37,463 nucleotides of DNA, taken from NCBI GenBank assembly GCA_943788935.1, contig CALSSE010000021.1:1-37463 (forward strand). The letters are read 5' to 3'. This stretch comes from an uncultured bacterium (GTDB lineage Bacteria; Myxococcota_A; Bradymonadia; UBA7976; VGTA01). A model generated the notes under the pieces. It did not search any database. It was given only the letters and a program-made list of their open reading frames with translations, and was not told the DNA's origin. Position numbers and translations under genes: made by a program. Positions 7,473 to 15,890 of the stretch are shown one piece after another (position 1 is the stretch's first letter; every line of letters starts with the position of its first letter).

Positions 7473-9890
7473 TTATAAGCCGAGCACATGACGAGCGCCC
7501 TTTGCTTCTCTCTCAACGTCACCATCTCCATCTTGGCAGAGCTCAATGATTCGATCACGAATCTCTTCAGCGTTTGGGGTGTTGAGGAGCTCATTATAAT
7601 GGCAAGCAAGAACACACATCGATTCCCGCGCGACCCATCCCTTACCGGCGATTTGGAGCCACTCCTGTCCGAGACGTTGAGGGTCGATGTGCGGCCACAT
7701 ATCTCGCATTCGGCAGAGGGTTAAGATCTCATTCCGATCATTCTCTTCATTGAGCATGGTAAAGAGTCTCTCGATCCACTGTTGACGTACTTCATCTACA
7801 TTAAGATCGCTGTTAGATTGAACTTTAGGATTAAGTATACCCTCTCGGATGTTCTCCGCGCTGATAATAACGGCCTCAATACCTAAGGCGATCGCGGCTC
7901 TCCGCGCTTCACGAGAAACATCAGAGTCTCCATCGTTGACGAGTCGCTCAACATGGATATTGATCTTTGGACCGAGTCCGCCTTCTAGGCTTCTCTCCCC
8001 GAGAGTGCTGAGGAAAACACAACTCACTTCACGACTCACCCATCCTCCTTTCGCCATCCTCAGCACTTGGGTTTGAGCGAGCTCAAGGGGTACTTTCGTC
8101 CACACTTCATGTTCACGAGCCAAAGCGAGCGCGCTCTGTCGATCAGGATCATTAAATTGCTCTAAGAGGATCGACCAATAGCGAAGAGCTTGAGCTTCGT
8201 CTTGCTCTTGAATATATGTTAATACCTCTTGAATATCGATCGATTGGCCAAGTGCGAGCCGAAGGTCAAGTGGGAGCTCTTCCTCTACAGAAATATTTAG
8301 AGAGTGACCAATCTTAAACAGAAGTTGAGCATGATCGTCGTCTTGAGTGAGTGTATATTGAGCTCGAAGGAAGCCTGCGCACATCTCTCTTCCGTGTGGT
8401 GAGAGAGAGGTAAGTAAGCTATTCGCTACTTTAGATGTAGTGTAATGGCTACTATAGCTAATGAGTTCACCGATCACTGAAGGCGTTTCAAGGATAGGAC
8501 CTCCGCTATCCTTATCATCCAATAAACAGCGCAGATAAACAGGAGAGCAGCGATGCTCGGCTACACTGGTGAGGAGAGCAGCGGCAGCTCCACTCTTGTT
8601 GGAGTCATTGAGGTCTTTAAGCAGTCGAATATAAAGTGAAGTCATCTCTGGGAAGAGGTCGAGGAGGTTAGCGCTGATGAGCGCTACAATCTCGTTGGGC
8701 AGTGACATCTCTTTCATAGTCTTGACCCAAGTACTGAGGCCCTCTCTGCTTGGGTCAATGATTATATCCTGGATCAACTTGGGTGCATAACCACCAAGAT
8801 GTGGAGCGAAAGGGTCATAGAAGTCTACGCCTCTACCGTACCCTCCTCTGAAAAACCAATTGGACGCTTGAGGGAGGCCGTCAGTAAAAAAGTCTAATAC
8901 TCGACCTAAAGCCCGTTTACAGTCCGAGTCGTCGACATCAAAATTATGGACTAGCTCTATGACCGCCTCTCTCTCACTAGCGTCGAGCCGAGCGCGATAA
9001 GAGGCGTTGATGAGTAAAGACTGCTTATTCGAGCCGTTTCCATGATCATCTCGCGCGACTTCGAGAACCATTAACGCTGCTTCAACTCCTAAGTACTTAA
9101 CGCATTGACCGATCGCGTACATCGCCATAATAAAGGCGTCAGAGTCATCATCTGCGCTATAGAGTTCTAGTAGGCTCTCAAGTACTTCATGGGTCACAAA
9201 TAGAGTGGAGAGATAACCGGTCATGTAGTAGAGACAAATACGTTTGTACCATGAGTGGCTTTGTTGCATGTAGTCAAGGAGCGGCTCTAAGTTTTGATTC
9301 TCATAAACTGTGATGAGAGCAGTGAGAAGCTCTGATTCATCGATCTCTGTCTCAAGTTGCCCTCTTTCGATGAGTGACATAAAGTGACCGCTGCCTATGA
9401 TCGCTGTGAGTAATCCAAACTGATTATCATCATCGGAAGCGGTCTTGTATAGAGTGAGGAGTCGCTCAGATTCTTCTAGACTAATTCCTATTCCTAATAG
9501 TCCAAAGCAACCTTCAAAACAGTCGTTGGTGCTTCCTTGGCCACTGAGATGAAAGAAGGTACCTCTCATTTCTTCAAGCCTCATAACTCTGGCAACACAA
9601 GCGTTATCAGAGTTAATCTCGATGGCTTGTTTTAGAATATCAACCGCAGAGAGATGGGGAGAAACACGAAGGGTCGCGCTGAGGACAGGTGTGATCCCAA
9701 TAGGACCCGAAGCTGCCTTAATATGTTGAGATATACGGTCTTCAAGATCTCCAAAACTAGCTAATCTCGATGCCTGATTAGCTAATAAAGCGATCGTGGG
9801 TATTCGACGAGAGAGAGGGGGCTGATCGGCTGAAATGTGCACAGCGACCCCTGCTTTAGTTAGTCTTTCATTGACAGTCATTGCTTCCAT
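7473..9890 (-). CDS. Large helical-repeat-like protein with internal duplication, unknown function
   Basis: This protein has about 805 residues, is rich in Leu, Ala, Glu and Ser, and has no signal peptide. I do not recognise a named family; the amphipathic, helix-pair appearance suggests a HEAT/ARM-like scaffold. An 85-residue segment occurs twice near the C-terminus, about 135 residues apart. The first copy has HEVWTK...GGWVSREVSCV...GDSDVSREARRAA and the second has RDMWPH...KGWVARESMCV...GDGDVEREAKGAR. ATG at 9890 is preferred because GGAGAG lies 3 bp upstream and spaced suitably; a GTG at 9905 is possible. It precedes the AAA and VWA genes on the same strand and may be their partner or target. 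This link is inferred from position alone. Confidence 0.75.
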   Translation of the reverse strand: MEAMTVNERLTKAGVAVHISADQPPLSRRIPTIALLANQASRLASFGDLEDRISQHIKAASGPIGITPVLSATLRVSPHLSAVDILKQAIEINSDNACVARVMRLEEMRGTFFHLSGQGSTNDCFEGCFGLLGIGISLEESERLLTLYKTASDDDNQFGLLTAIIGSGHFMSLIERGQLETEIDESELLTALITVYENQNLEPLLDYMQQSHSWYKRICLYYMTGYLSTLFVTHEVLESLLELYSADDDSDAFIMAMYAIGQCVKYLGVEAALMVLEVARDDHGNGSNKQSLLINASYRARLDASEREAVIELVHNFDVDDSDCKRALGRVLDFFTDGLPQASNWFFRGGYGRGVDFYDPFAPHLGGYAPKLIQDIIIDPSREGLSTWVKTMKEMSLPNEIVALISANLLDLFPEMTSLYIRLLKDLNDSNKSGAAAALLTSVAEHRCSPVYLRCLLDDKDSGGPILETPSVIGELISYSSHYTTSKVANSLLTSLSPHGREMCAGFLRAQYTLTQDDDHAQLLFKIGHSLNISVEEELPLDLRLALGQSIDIQEVLTYIQEQDEAQALRYWSILLEQFNDPDRQSALALAREHEVWTKVPLELAQTQVLRMAKGGWVSREVSCVFLSTLGERSLEGGLGPKINIHVERLVNDGDSDVSREARRAAIALGIEAVIISAENIREGILNPKVQSNSDLNVDEVRQQWIERLFTMLNEENDRNEILTLCRMRDMWPHIDPQRLGQEWLQIAGKGWVARESMCVLACHYNELLNTPNAEEIRDRIIELCQDGDGDVEREAKGARHVLGL

Positions 9891-10025
9891 GAGCTCTCCG
9901 GGCACTATTGATTAATTAAGAATAAGGCTCACGTTATCAGAAATGCCTCAAGTCCTCATTCTCTAAACGAATGGTGGATTGAAATGGAGACATGATGGTC
10001 ACATATACTTTATTGCTCATAGATT

Positions 10026-10685
10026 TTATTTGGCATGAGGATCTACGAGTCCTTGCCTGATCGCATATCTCGTTAGACCCGCAATATCATTGATTTTAAG
10101 TTTAGACATCAGTCTAGCCCGATGATGTTCAACGGTCCTTGAGCTTATCTTAAGAAGTCCGCTAATCTCTCTACTCGTGTGACCCTGGGCGACAAAAGTG
10201 AGGACTTCTCTCTCTCTCATCGTTAGGGTTTGAGATTCAGCGGCGGCTCGAATACTCGGAGATAAGAAGAGCTCTCCTTCATATATGACCTTTATAGAGT
10301 GAATGAGGTCATGAACACCTGATCCTTTGAGGAGATAACCAGATGCTCCTGCAGAGAGTGCCCTCTGTACCCAGATGGGATCATGGTGCATACTGAGCGC
10401 AACACATTTAATATCGAGAGCGCTCGCCCTCTCGATGACCTCAATCCCGCTAAGACCTGGTAGCGCTAAGTCACACACCAATACATCGATAGAGTGTGTG
10501 TGTGTTTGAAGGTAATCAATCGCCGATAGGCCATCGGCGAGATCGTTGACAATCTTGATCTCCTGAGCGGTACTTAAGAGAGCAATTAAGCCTTGCCGAA
10601 CAATGGTATGATCTTCAACGATCAAGACTTGTATGGTCTTAGATTTACTCGTCTCTGATGATTTTGCCGATCTGTTTTCGTTCAT
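10026..10685 (-). CDS. NarL/FixJ-type two-component response regulator
   Basis: This is a receiver domain followed by a LuxR-type helix-turn-helix. From ATG at 10685 it has 219 residues. The receiver shows VLIVEDH near the start, phosphoacceptor D72 in VCDLALPG, and a conserved Lys in YLLKGSG. The C-terminal DNA-binding domain has LTMREREVLTFVAQG and SSRTVEHHRARLMSKL. The frame is open to a TTG at 10778, but the extra residues precede the domain and lack support, while AAAGG sits at good distance from the ATG at 10685. No sensor kinase is present in the window, so this is an orphan here. It lies 135 bp before the helical-repeat gene and could be cotranscribed with the block; regulation of that block is a possibility, not shown. 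Confidence 0.9.
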   Translation of the reverse strand: MNENRSAKSSETSKSKTIQVLIVEDHTIVRQGLIALLSTAQEIKIVNDLADGLSAIDYLQTHTHSIDVLVCDLALPGLSGIEVIERASALDIKCVALSMHHDPIWVQRALSAGASGYLLKGSGVHDLIHSIKVIYEGELFLSPSIRAAAESQTLTMREREVLTFVAQGHTSREISGLLKISSRTVEHHRARLMSKLKINDIAGLTRYAIRQGLVDPHAK

Positions 10686-10814
10686 AAGAGAGCCTTTATT
10701 CGCATCACGAGGGATAATTTTTTTGACCAAGTTCGCTCTTGAGATCATTATCATAAGTGGATAAAAACCCTCACTCAAGATCTAGACCCCCCCATATAAA
10801 ATAAGGTAGACGTA

Positions 10815-11873
10815 TTGAAAACCTCCCCTTATGAGACAGAAGCTCTAGAAACTTGTCTACGAGCTTTCTCAGACTTAGTCGCCTCACAAGATGAAATCCA
10901 GCGAGCACAGCTCGGAGATGACTGGGCGTGGCAATATTCCGGTGGGAAGAGTAATTTTCATTTAGTAGTGAGCGTGATGATACACGGGGATGAGGTTGGA
11001 CCTCTTGAGGGGTTACTAGATGTTATGGAGGCGATACAGAGCGGTAAACTCCAATATGACGGGTTGATTACTTGCGTGGTGGGTAATCCAGAAGCAGGGC
11101 GACGAGTAAAGCGCTTCATTGACGTTGATCTAAATCGAGTTTTTGATTCAGAGCTTCGAGCTCGCCAACCTGAGGAGCTCCACTATGAAGAGGCACGTGC
11201 TCAGAGCTTGATGAGACTGTTTGATCAATGTGATCTGCTCATCGACTTCCATCAGACGATCCTTGACTCCGCACAGCCCTTTTATATCTGCCCTTGGTCG
11301 GAAGAGACTTGGAGATGGATGCGGCTTATGGGAGGAGCGAAAGTGTGGGTCACTCGTCATCCTCATCGAGGAGGAGGAGGGCTCCTCTGCGCTGATGAAT
11401 ATGTCAGACAACGTGGTAAACCAGCGGTCGCGTTGGAGCTTGGCGCCTTAGGGTTCACCTCTAAAGCTCGGGCGGGAGTATGGAAATCACTGAGTAGGGC
11501 GATCAAGGCGATCAATGAGATCTCTCAAAAGACCGCGACATTGAGTGAGCTCGCCAACGCGGAGCCTGATCTTAAATTTTATGAGACTAGCTATCGCGCG
11601 CGGTTTGATAATCCACTGCTAACTCTGAAAGAGGGACTAGTCAACTTCACCGAAGTGCAATGTGAAGAGCGCCTCTCTCCATTGGGTTCAGATCTAGACC
11701 ACTTGCCAGACATCTCCGCTCCACAGAGCGGGGTCATCCTCTTCCCCAAATATCCCCCTCGGGATGAGGGAGGAGAAGTGATAGAGCCTAGACCGCGAGA
11801 GCTTTACAGAATTATTTCACCGCTTAGCTCACATCCTTTAGAGCTATGGACTGATAAGAGTACTGATCAATAA
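10815..11873 (+). CDS. Succinylglutamate desuccinylase/aspartoacylase-family zinc hydrolase
   Basis: This 352-residue protein belongs to the M14-like AstE/AspA family, which removes an acyl group from an N-acyl amino acid or cleaves a related amide bond. The zinc ligands are visible as HGDE (H57, E60) and LLIDFHQT (H146). VDLNRVF (104-110) is the family substrate-binding motif, and VALELGALG supplies the likely catalytic E208. The start is a TTG; AAGGTAG lies about ten bases upstream, and no in-frame ATG precedes the HGDE motif except the one within it. It diverges from the response regulator. No arginine-catabolism (ast) neighbours are present, so the specific substrate is unknown. Confidence 0.85.
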   Translation: MKTSPYETEALETCLRAFSDLVASQDEIQRAQLGDDWAWQYSGGKSNFHLVVSVMIHGDEVGPLEGLLDVMEAIQSGKLQYDGLITCVVGNPEAGRRVKRFIDVDLNRVFDSELRARQPEELHYEEARAQSLMRLFDQCDLLIDFHQTILDSAQPFYICPWSEETWRWMRLMGGAKVWVTRHPHRGGGGLLCADEYVRQRGKPAVALELGALGFTSKARAGVWKSLSRAIKAINEISQKTATLSELANAEPDLKFYETSYRARFDNPLLTLKEGLVNFTEVQCEERLSPLGSDLDHLPDISAPQSGVILFPKYPPRDEGGEVIEPRPRELYRIISPLSSHPLELWTDKSTDQ

Positions 11874-11875
11874 CA

Positions 11876-11948
11876 CGTTGATGATTCGTTGATAATTCGT
11901 TGACGATTTGCTGATATCTTGTTACCGATCTCTCGTTATCGATCTCTT
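11876..11948. repeat. Two short tandem repeats in convergent intergenic region (11 bp x3, 14 bp x2)
   Basis: Immediately after the hydrolase stop codon, the 11-bp unit CGTTGATGATT recurs at 11876, 11887 and 11898 with one change per copy, and a decayed copy follows. A different 14-bp unit, GTTACCGATCTCTC, follows at 11921 and 11935. The block lies between two convergent genes. I see no GC-rich hairpin with a T-run here. Confidence 0.85.
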
Positions 11949-11993
11949 CGATGAGAGAGTAGACGGAGAATGCTCATTCACATCGCCTTTAAT

Positions 11994-13319
11994 TTAGATT
12001 CCCATCTTTTCTAAGGGGTGATTTCGGAAAGCGTCACCTTCACGGATGTATCTGCGAACGGTATCGACCCGCTTATGACCCGTTTGTCTCATAATGACAT
12101 GTTCTTCAGCCCCCTCGGCGGCAGCGCTAGTGACATAGCCTGCACGTAGACTATGACCGGAGAAGGTGGCGACTTTCTCAGAAATTTGTGCTTCAGGAAT
12201 ACCCTGACTTCTTAATGATTCAGCGAGAGCCTCTTTGAGAAGAACGGCGACCGCGTGACCGGTGAGTCGCCGAGGGCGAAGCTGGCCATGTCTGTTAATG
12301 GGCCTAAAGATGGGTCCACTCTTGATCCCGCTGGCTTGGAGCCACCGTTGGACAGATCTGACACAGCAGGTCTTTGGGTTTTGTCCATAAGGAACAGACT
12401 TTAACATTCCAGCGCCCTCTTGGTCAGTCTTGGATCTACGGAGAGTGACCTTTAAGCCTTCAGGAACAAATTCCAGATCTCCATGATTAAGACTCACTAA
12501 CTCTGAGCGACGGAAGGCTCCACTAAAACCAAGAGAGATGAGAGCGATGTCTCTCAGGCCACGAAGGTTTTGCGGCCGGGTGAAGATGATCAACCGAAGG
12601 TCATCAACTCTGACCGGCGACTTACCTTCAGCAGCGGTTCCCTTCGCTCGGCGAATACCAGCCCATACACTACGGATCGCCACATGTGACGCATTGAACT
12701 CAAGCTCCCTCATCTTATGAACTTGGCTGATGGCGGTGAGGCGTCGCCGAAGGCTAGAGATCTTTAGTGTCTCTGAGCGTTCGGTCAAATAAAGGGCGAT
12801 GCACTTTGGACTCGCCGGTAATGGGTGGAATTTTCTACTTTGGCACCATAAAGCAAAATCATTCCAATCTGATTGGTAAGCACGCTTTGTTTGTGGTGAC
12901 TTTGCCTGCTCCGCGAAGGCTTGAGCGCTAGAGTAAAGCTCCTCGATTTTAGTCGGTGGCGCTTGAGGGAGCTGATCGGAGGAGTGGGCTGTAGTCCCTT
13001 TTTTATGTGTCGTCTTCTTGGGGTTTTTACGATTTTTGCTTGATGTTTTACCCACTCTTTTTGGCGTAACTGGAGTTTGATTAGCCTCTATATCTATGTC
13101 GATGTCAGTGACATCGAGGGGGGGCATTAAGTCATCAAGGGGGGGAGACTTAAGGACGCTCAACTCTCCACCTTCTTCTCTTCGAGCGCTTGATAAAGTG
13201 ATGATCTCTCCAGTCGTCGGATCGATATCAATGACCTCTTCTGTGGTAGAGGTTGATGAGATTTTAGTCACTTTTTTCGGAGAAGATCGCTTCAAAATGT
13301 GCTCTCTGAGATTAGTCAT
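11994..13319 (-). CDS. Tyrosine recombinase / site-specific integrase with long low-complexity N-terminus
   Basis: This protein has about 441 residues. The C-terminal two-thirds is a phage-integrase fold: a SAM-like core-binding domain (KRAYQSDWNDFALWC), then the catalytic set R in GAFRRSELVSL, K in RRSKTDQ, H-x-x-R in GHSLRAGY, H in QTGHKR, and the nucleophile Tyr in VRRYIREG. All are present, so it should be active. The first 130 residues are Lys/Thr/Ser/Pro-rich and look disordered, which is unusual for the family. ATG at 13319 is chosen; the frame opens to a GTG at 13361 and neither has a clear ribosome-binding site. No att repeats, excisionase or phage genes are visible nearby, so it may be a domesticated or stand-alone recombinase. 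Confidence 0.9.
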   Translation of the reverse strand: MTNLREHILKRSSPKKVTKISSTSTTEEVIDIDPTTGEIITLSSARREEGGELSVLKSPPLDDLMPPLDVTDIDIDIEANQTPVTPKRVGKTSSKNRKNPKKTTHKKGTTAHSSDQLPQAPPTKIEELYSSAQAFAEQAKSPQTKRAYQSDWNDFALWCQSRKFHPLPASPKCIALYLTERSETLKISSLRRRLTAISQVHKMRELEFNASHVAIRSVWAGIRRAKGTAAEGKSPVRVDDLRLIIFTRPQNLRGLRDIALISLGFSGAFRRSELVSLNHGDLEFVPEGLKVTLRRSKTDQEGAGMLKSVPYGQNPKTCCVRSVQRWLQASGIKSGPIFRPINRHGQLRPRRLTGHAVAVLLKEALAESLRSQGIPEAQISEKVATFSGHSLRAGYVTSAAAEGAEEHVIMRQTGHKRVDTVRRYIREGDAFRNHPLEKMGI

Positions 13320-13494
13320 CAATAGGGGTGAAGTATAAAAGACATATACGAGGTTGAGCACTTAACTTAAAAGAGTCGTCTACGCTAGTGAACAGATGTA
13401 TACGCTGAATAGTGATCCTAAATCACTTTGTTGACTATATCTTAATCAGTACATCTATTGGAAAGATGCTTTATATATAGGTCGTGATATGAAT

Positions 13495-13522
13495 ATTATA
13501 GGTCTTAGTATTTATAGATCAA
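13495..13522 (-). promoter_or_regulatory. Candidate sigma70-type promoter for the recombinase gene
   Basis: On the minus strand TTGATC (13517-13522) is followed after 16 bp by a perfect TATAAT (13495-13500), in an AT-rich stretch upstream of the recombinase. The leader to the ATG would be about 175 nt, which is long. AT-rich DNA yields such matches by chance, so support is modest. Confidence 0.35.
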
Positions 13523-13552
13523 ATAAAATTGTTAACTTTCGATAAGAACAGA

Positions 13553-14527
13553 TTACTGAAGGTTAGAATGTTTGCAAATTAAAGAGCTTGAGATCCATTC
13601 ACTAATCAACTCCCGTGACTCTTCGTCATCTAAGCCCATCGTTTTTAGGTGTTCGATTAGTCTTCTAGTTGTGATGTGATTTTCGGCCAGTCGCATGACT
13701 TCAGCGAGTGACTCGGAGAGCGCTTCGAGAGTGACTCCGGCAGATGTTGACTGAAGTAAAATATCCTCTGATGAGTCACTTGGTTTTGAAGAGAGTGGGA
13801 ACTCGTTTTGCTGATTAAGCAGCCCTAGGATTCCTTGATTTTGGCTCAGAGTCATCGCCTCCTTGGAGAGTTTTTGATAGCTATCTAGTGTCCCAACTCG
13901 ACAGGAGAATAGGCGATGAGATGTAGGGAGACCGAGCCTCCCTTGGAGGGGTAGCTTGAGAGTGGCTGAGCCGAGGCCGATCGTGGCTGGACCGCTTGGG
14001 TCTGAAGTCAGGAGAGGAGGGAGATGGGAGGTCTCATGGGCGATAAGATCGAGGGCGATCAGAGACTCAGCCTGCTCTCTGCTTAAGCCTATGTTACTAA
14101 AAGGTTCAGACTCGCTTAATTGATTTAAAACCCATTGGATCAAGCTAGTTACGAGGTGTTTGTTATGAAATATACAGTCCCTGAAATGACTACTTTGGTA
14201 GTATTTAAGTAAAAATGAGACAGTTTTTAATGATTTGTTATGTATTCTATTGATTTCTGAGAATAGCATTTGTAGCGTTAAAAGGGTGACAGGACAGCGA
14301 GTGAGGGCGCCTTCCAAGGATCGATGAGCTCGCTCTCGATCTAAGCTCCAGCGCCTGAGGTCTATGGATGAGAGCCAGTTTATCTCTTCATGAGTTAAGG
14401 AGATGTCGAAAATCTCTAAGTTGCCCCATTCTGAGAGGTAGTCGGCAGCCTCCTTGTCAAAGTGTAGATAGGTTATTGTTTTTTGCAAAAAAGAGTGTCT
14501 GTGCATGCTATTATGTTCAGTGGTCAT
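13553..14527 (-). CDS. Hypothetical protein, 324 residues
   Basis: I do not recognise this protein. It is soluble, with no signal peptide or membrane segment. The first 130 residues are helical-looking with several aromatic residues (HFDKEAADYLSEW, EEINWLSSIDLRRWSLDRERAHR). A middle Gly/Leu/Pro-containing stretch near residues 180-210 is followed by Ser/Gln-rich and then helical C-terminal segments (LAEVMRLAENHITTRRLIEHLKTMGLDDEE without a long break). The start at 14527 is favoured by GGAG six bases upstream; an in-frame ATG 18 bp earlier lacks this. It sits alone between the recombinase and the pentapeptide lipoprotein, on the same strand as both but separated by AT-rich or repeat-bearing gaps. 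Several codons and the 5' portion look more AT-rich than the neighbours. Confidence 0.7.
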   Translation of the reverse strand: MTTEHNSMHRHSFLQKTITYLHFDKEAADYLSEWGNLEIFDISLTHEEINWLSSIDLRRWSLDRERAHRSLEGALTRCPVTLLTLQMLFSEINRIHNKSLKTVSFLLKYYQSSHFRDCIFHNKHLVTSLIQWVLNQLSESEPFSNIGLSREQAESLIALDLIAHETSHLPPLLTSDPSGPATIGLGSATLKLPLQGRLGLPTSHRLFSCRVGTLDSYQKLSKEAMTLSQNQGILGLLNQQNEFPLSSKPSDSSEDILLQSTSAGVTLEALSESLAEVMRLAENHITTRRLIEHLKTMGLDDEESRELISEWISSSLICKHSNLQ

Positions 14528-14614
14528 TGTCACTCCATAATCCATCTAGCGGAGATCATATTTACATGAATACTGCGGTGAAGGCTGAGTCATCTCTCAG
14601 TTAGTTAAGTATAA

Positions 14615-14671
14615 AGAGCTGTGAAGATGAAGAGCTGTGAAGATGAAGAGCTGTGAAGATGAAGAGCTGTG
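14615..14671. repeat. 16-bp intergenic tandem repeat, 3.5 copies
   Basis: The unit AGAGCTGTGAAGATGA occurs perfectly at 14615, 14631 and 14647, with a 9-bp partial from 14663. It lies between the end of the pentapeptide lipoprotein gene and the start of the 324-residue protein gene, both on the minus strand. Perfect identity between copies suggests recent expansion. Confidence 0.95.
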
Positions 14672-14696
14672 TAGGCAAAGTTCTTTATCACCAATA

Positions 14697-15536
14697 TTAG
14701 TCATTGACACAGGTGTTAAGTCCGGCGGCCCTCTCACATCCTTGTTGAACCCTCCCTTGGTCACCTTCTTCTAATCCACGTTGGGCTGTCCCCAAATGAA
14801 ATTCATAACATTGACGATGGGCTCCCGAAGTATATTCATCACCACTAAGAGGCGCTTCATTGTATAACTCATCACAAGCGGTCTCTCCAAGCCACTCACC
14901 GCAAGTAGCGACATAAGTCTCACAGAAGCCTTCGGTGACGCTGTCACAAAAATCAAGAAAGTCAGTTCGAACCGTTGACGCAAAGCGGATCTTCTCGGGG
15001 CAACCAGTGAGCTGATCAAACAGTTGGGCAATGTTGGTATTGCAGAGGCCGAGGCACTCTTCCATAAGCAAGGCATCATCTGTTTGATCATAGCCAGGGC
15101 ATTGTTTAATCGCGCACTCTACAAACTCGGCACAGGAGAGTAAGCAGCTGGGCATTCGTTCTTCTTCACCAGCCGAAGTCTCGCCAGCAAGAGATTCGCC
15201 AGCAGTGGTCTGGCCTCCTGAGGTCTCCCCAGCAGTGGCTTCTCCAGCCATGGTCTCTCCAGCAGTCGCTTCACCAGCGAGTGTCTCGCCAGCTGAAGTC
15301 TCACCAGCGGTGGTCTCACCGGCGGTGGTCTCGCTAGCAGTTGCCTCGCCAGCAGTTGCCTCGCCAGCAGCTGCCTCGCCAGCAGTCGTCTCGCCAGCAG
15401 TCATCTCGCCAACAGTCGTCTCATTGGTAGGGCTCGAATCCTCACAGGCGACCACACAAAGAGACAGGCTAAACAGTAGAGAGCCCTTAGCTAGAGATAA
15501 GATGAGTCGATAGATAGATTGATGAACACGGTTCAT
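14697..15536 (-). CDS. Lipoprotein with AGE-type pentapeptide repeat tract
   Basis: This is a 279-residue secreted lipoprotein. A hydrophobic signal peptide ends in the lipobox CVVAC, with Cys31 as the lipidated residue. Residues 41-125 are about 17 pentapeptides of the type T-T-A-G-E, with Ala, Ser, Met or Leu replacing the Thr residues; this is probably a flexible, acidic spacer. The C-terminal 150 residues form a compact region with about 14 cysteines (CLLSCAEFVECAIKQC, CETYVATC and others), likely disulfide-bonded on the cell surface or in the periplasm. AGGGA lies at suitable distance before the ATG. The tract is encoded by 15-bp DNA repeats and is a likely site of length variation. No function can be assigned. 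Confidence 0.85.
   Translation of the reverse strand: MNRVHQSIYRLILSLAKGSLLFSLSLCVVACEDSSPTNETTVGEMTAGETTAGEAAAGEATAGEATASETTAGETTAGETSAGETLAGEATAGETMAGEATAGETSGGQTTAGESLAGETSAGEEERMPSCLLSCAEFVECAIKQCPGYDQTDDALLMEECLGLCNTNIAQLFDQLTGCPEKIRFASTVRTDFLDFCDSVTEGFCETYVATCGEWLGETACDELYNEAPLSGDEYTSGAHRQCYEFHLGTAQRGLEEGDQGRVQQGCERAAGLNTCVND
15162..15416. repeat. 15-bp coding minisatellite encoding the AGE pentapeptides
   Basis: About 17 imperfect 15-bp units inside the lipoprotein gene. Copies differ mostly at one or two codons, changing Thr to Ala, Ser, Met or Leu while Ala-Gly-Glu is kept. One unit has AGE replaced by ASE and another by GGQ. The antisense frame is also open across it, which is an artefact of the repeat. 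Confidence 0.93.
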
Positions 15537-15637
15537 GGCATATCCCTAAGATGGCTTGAAAATTCATTATAGCTAGGCATTATGGCTGTAAATCATACCA
15601 TTGATTGTCTATGAGTGAACACAGGTAGAATAAAATA

Positions 15638-15685
15638 TCAAAACTTCCTCTGTTCAAAACTTCCTCTGTTCAAAACTTCCTCTGT
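15638..15685. repeat. 16-bp intergenic tandem repeat, 3 perfect copies
   Basis: The unit TCAAAACTTCCTCTGT occurs at 15638, 15654 and 15670 without a mismatch. It lies about 100 bp upstream of the lipoprotein start codon, so it may fall in or near that gene's promoter region. Confidence 0.97.
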
Positions 15686-15749
15686 GGCCATCTTTAAGCT
15701 AAGGCAATATTTAAGAGTGTCTCAATAATAATGATCAGTGGTCTAGTCC

Positions 15750-15779
15750 TAATAAATAGCTCATTTGAGCTATTTATTA
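15750..15779. other. 30-bp perfect AT-rich palindrome downstream of boxB
   Basis: The 14-bp arms TAATAAATAGCTCA and TGAGCTATTTATTA flank a 2-bp centre (TT). It lies 112 bp past the boxB stop codon. It could act as a bidirectional transcript-end hairpin or as a protein-binding site; there is no T-run beyond the arms on either strand, so a standard intrinsic terminator is not well supported. Confidence 0.7.
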
Positions 15780-15890
15780 AGAATAGCCTAAGAATAGCTT
15801 TCTGAGAGCTACTTTAGCGCTACTTTAGAGCGGATTGAGCTCTGTATTCGATCTGTACAAGAACTCGTGACGCTATAAATATCACAGAGC

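Larger units (their letters stand above)
15537..15890. other. 354-bp non-coding gap with repeats and a palindrome
   Basis: No coding sequence is seen. Reading upward it contains three perfect 16-bp copies (15638-15685), a 30-bp AT-rich perfect palindrome (15750-15779), and two pairs of 11-bp direct repeats (units TAAGAATAGCC at 15778 and 15789; GCTACTTTAGC at 15808 and 15819). It separates boxB from the lipoprotein gene and must contain any lipoprotein promoter and any box-operon terminator. Confidence 0.8.

Noticed and set aside
11876..11993. Intrinsic terminator between the convergent hydrolase and recombinase
   Set aside because: Only short direct repeats and weak CTCTC/GAGAG pairing are seen; no stable stem with a T-run.
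15205..15513. Antisense open frame with repeated V-S-P-A
   Set aside because: Mirror frame of the AGE pentapeptide tract; the minus-strand lipoprotein has a signal peptide and lipobox.
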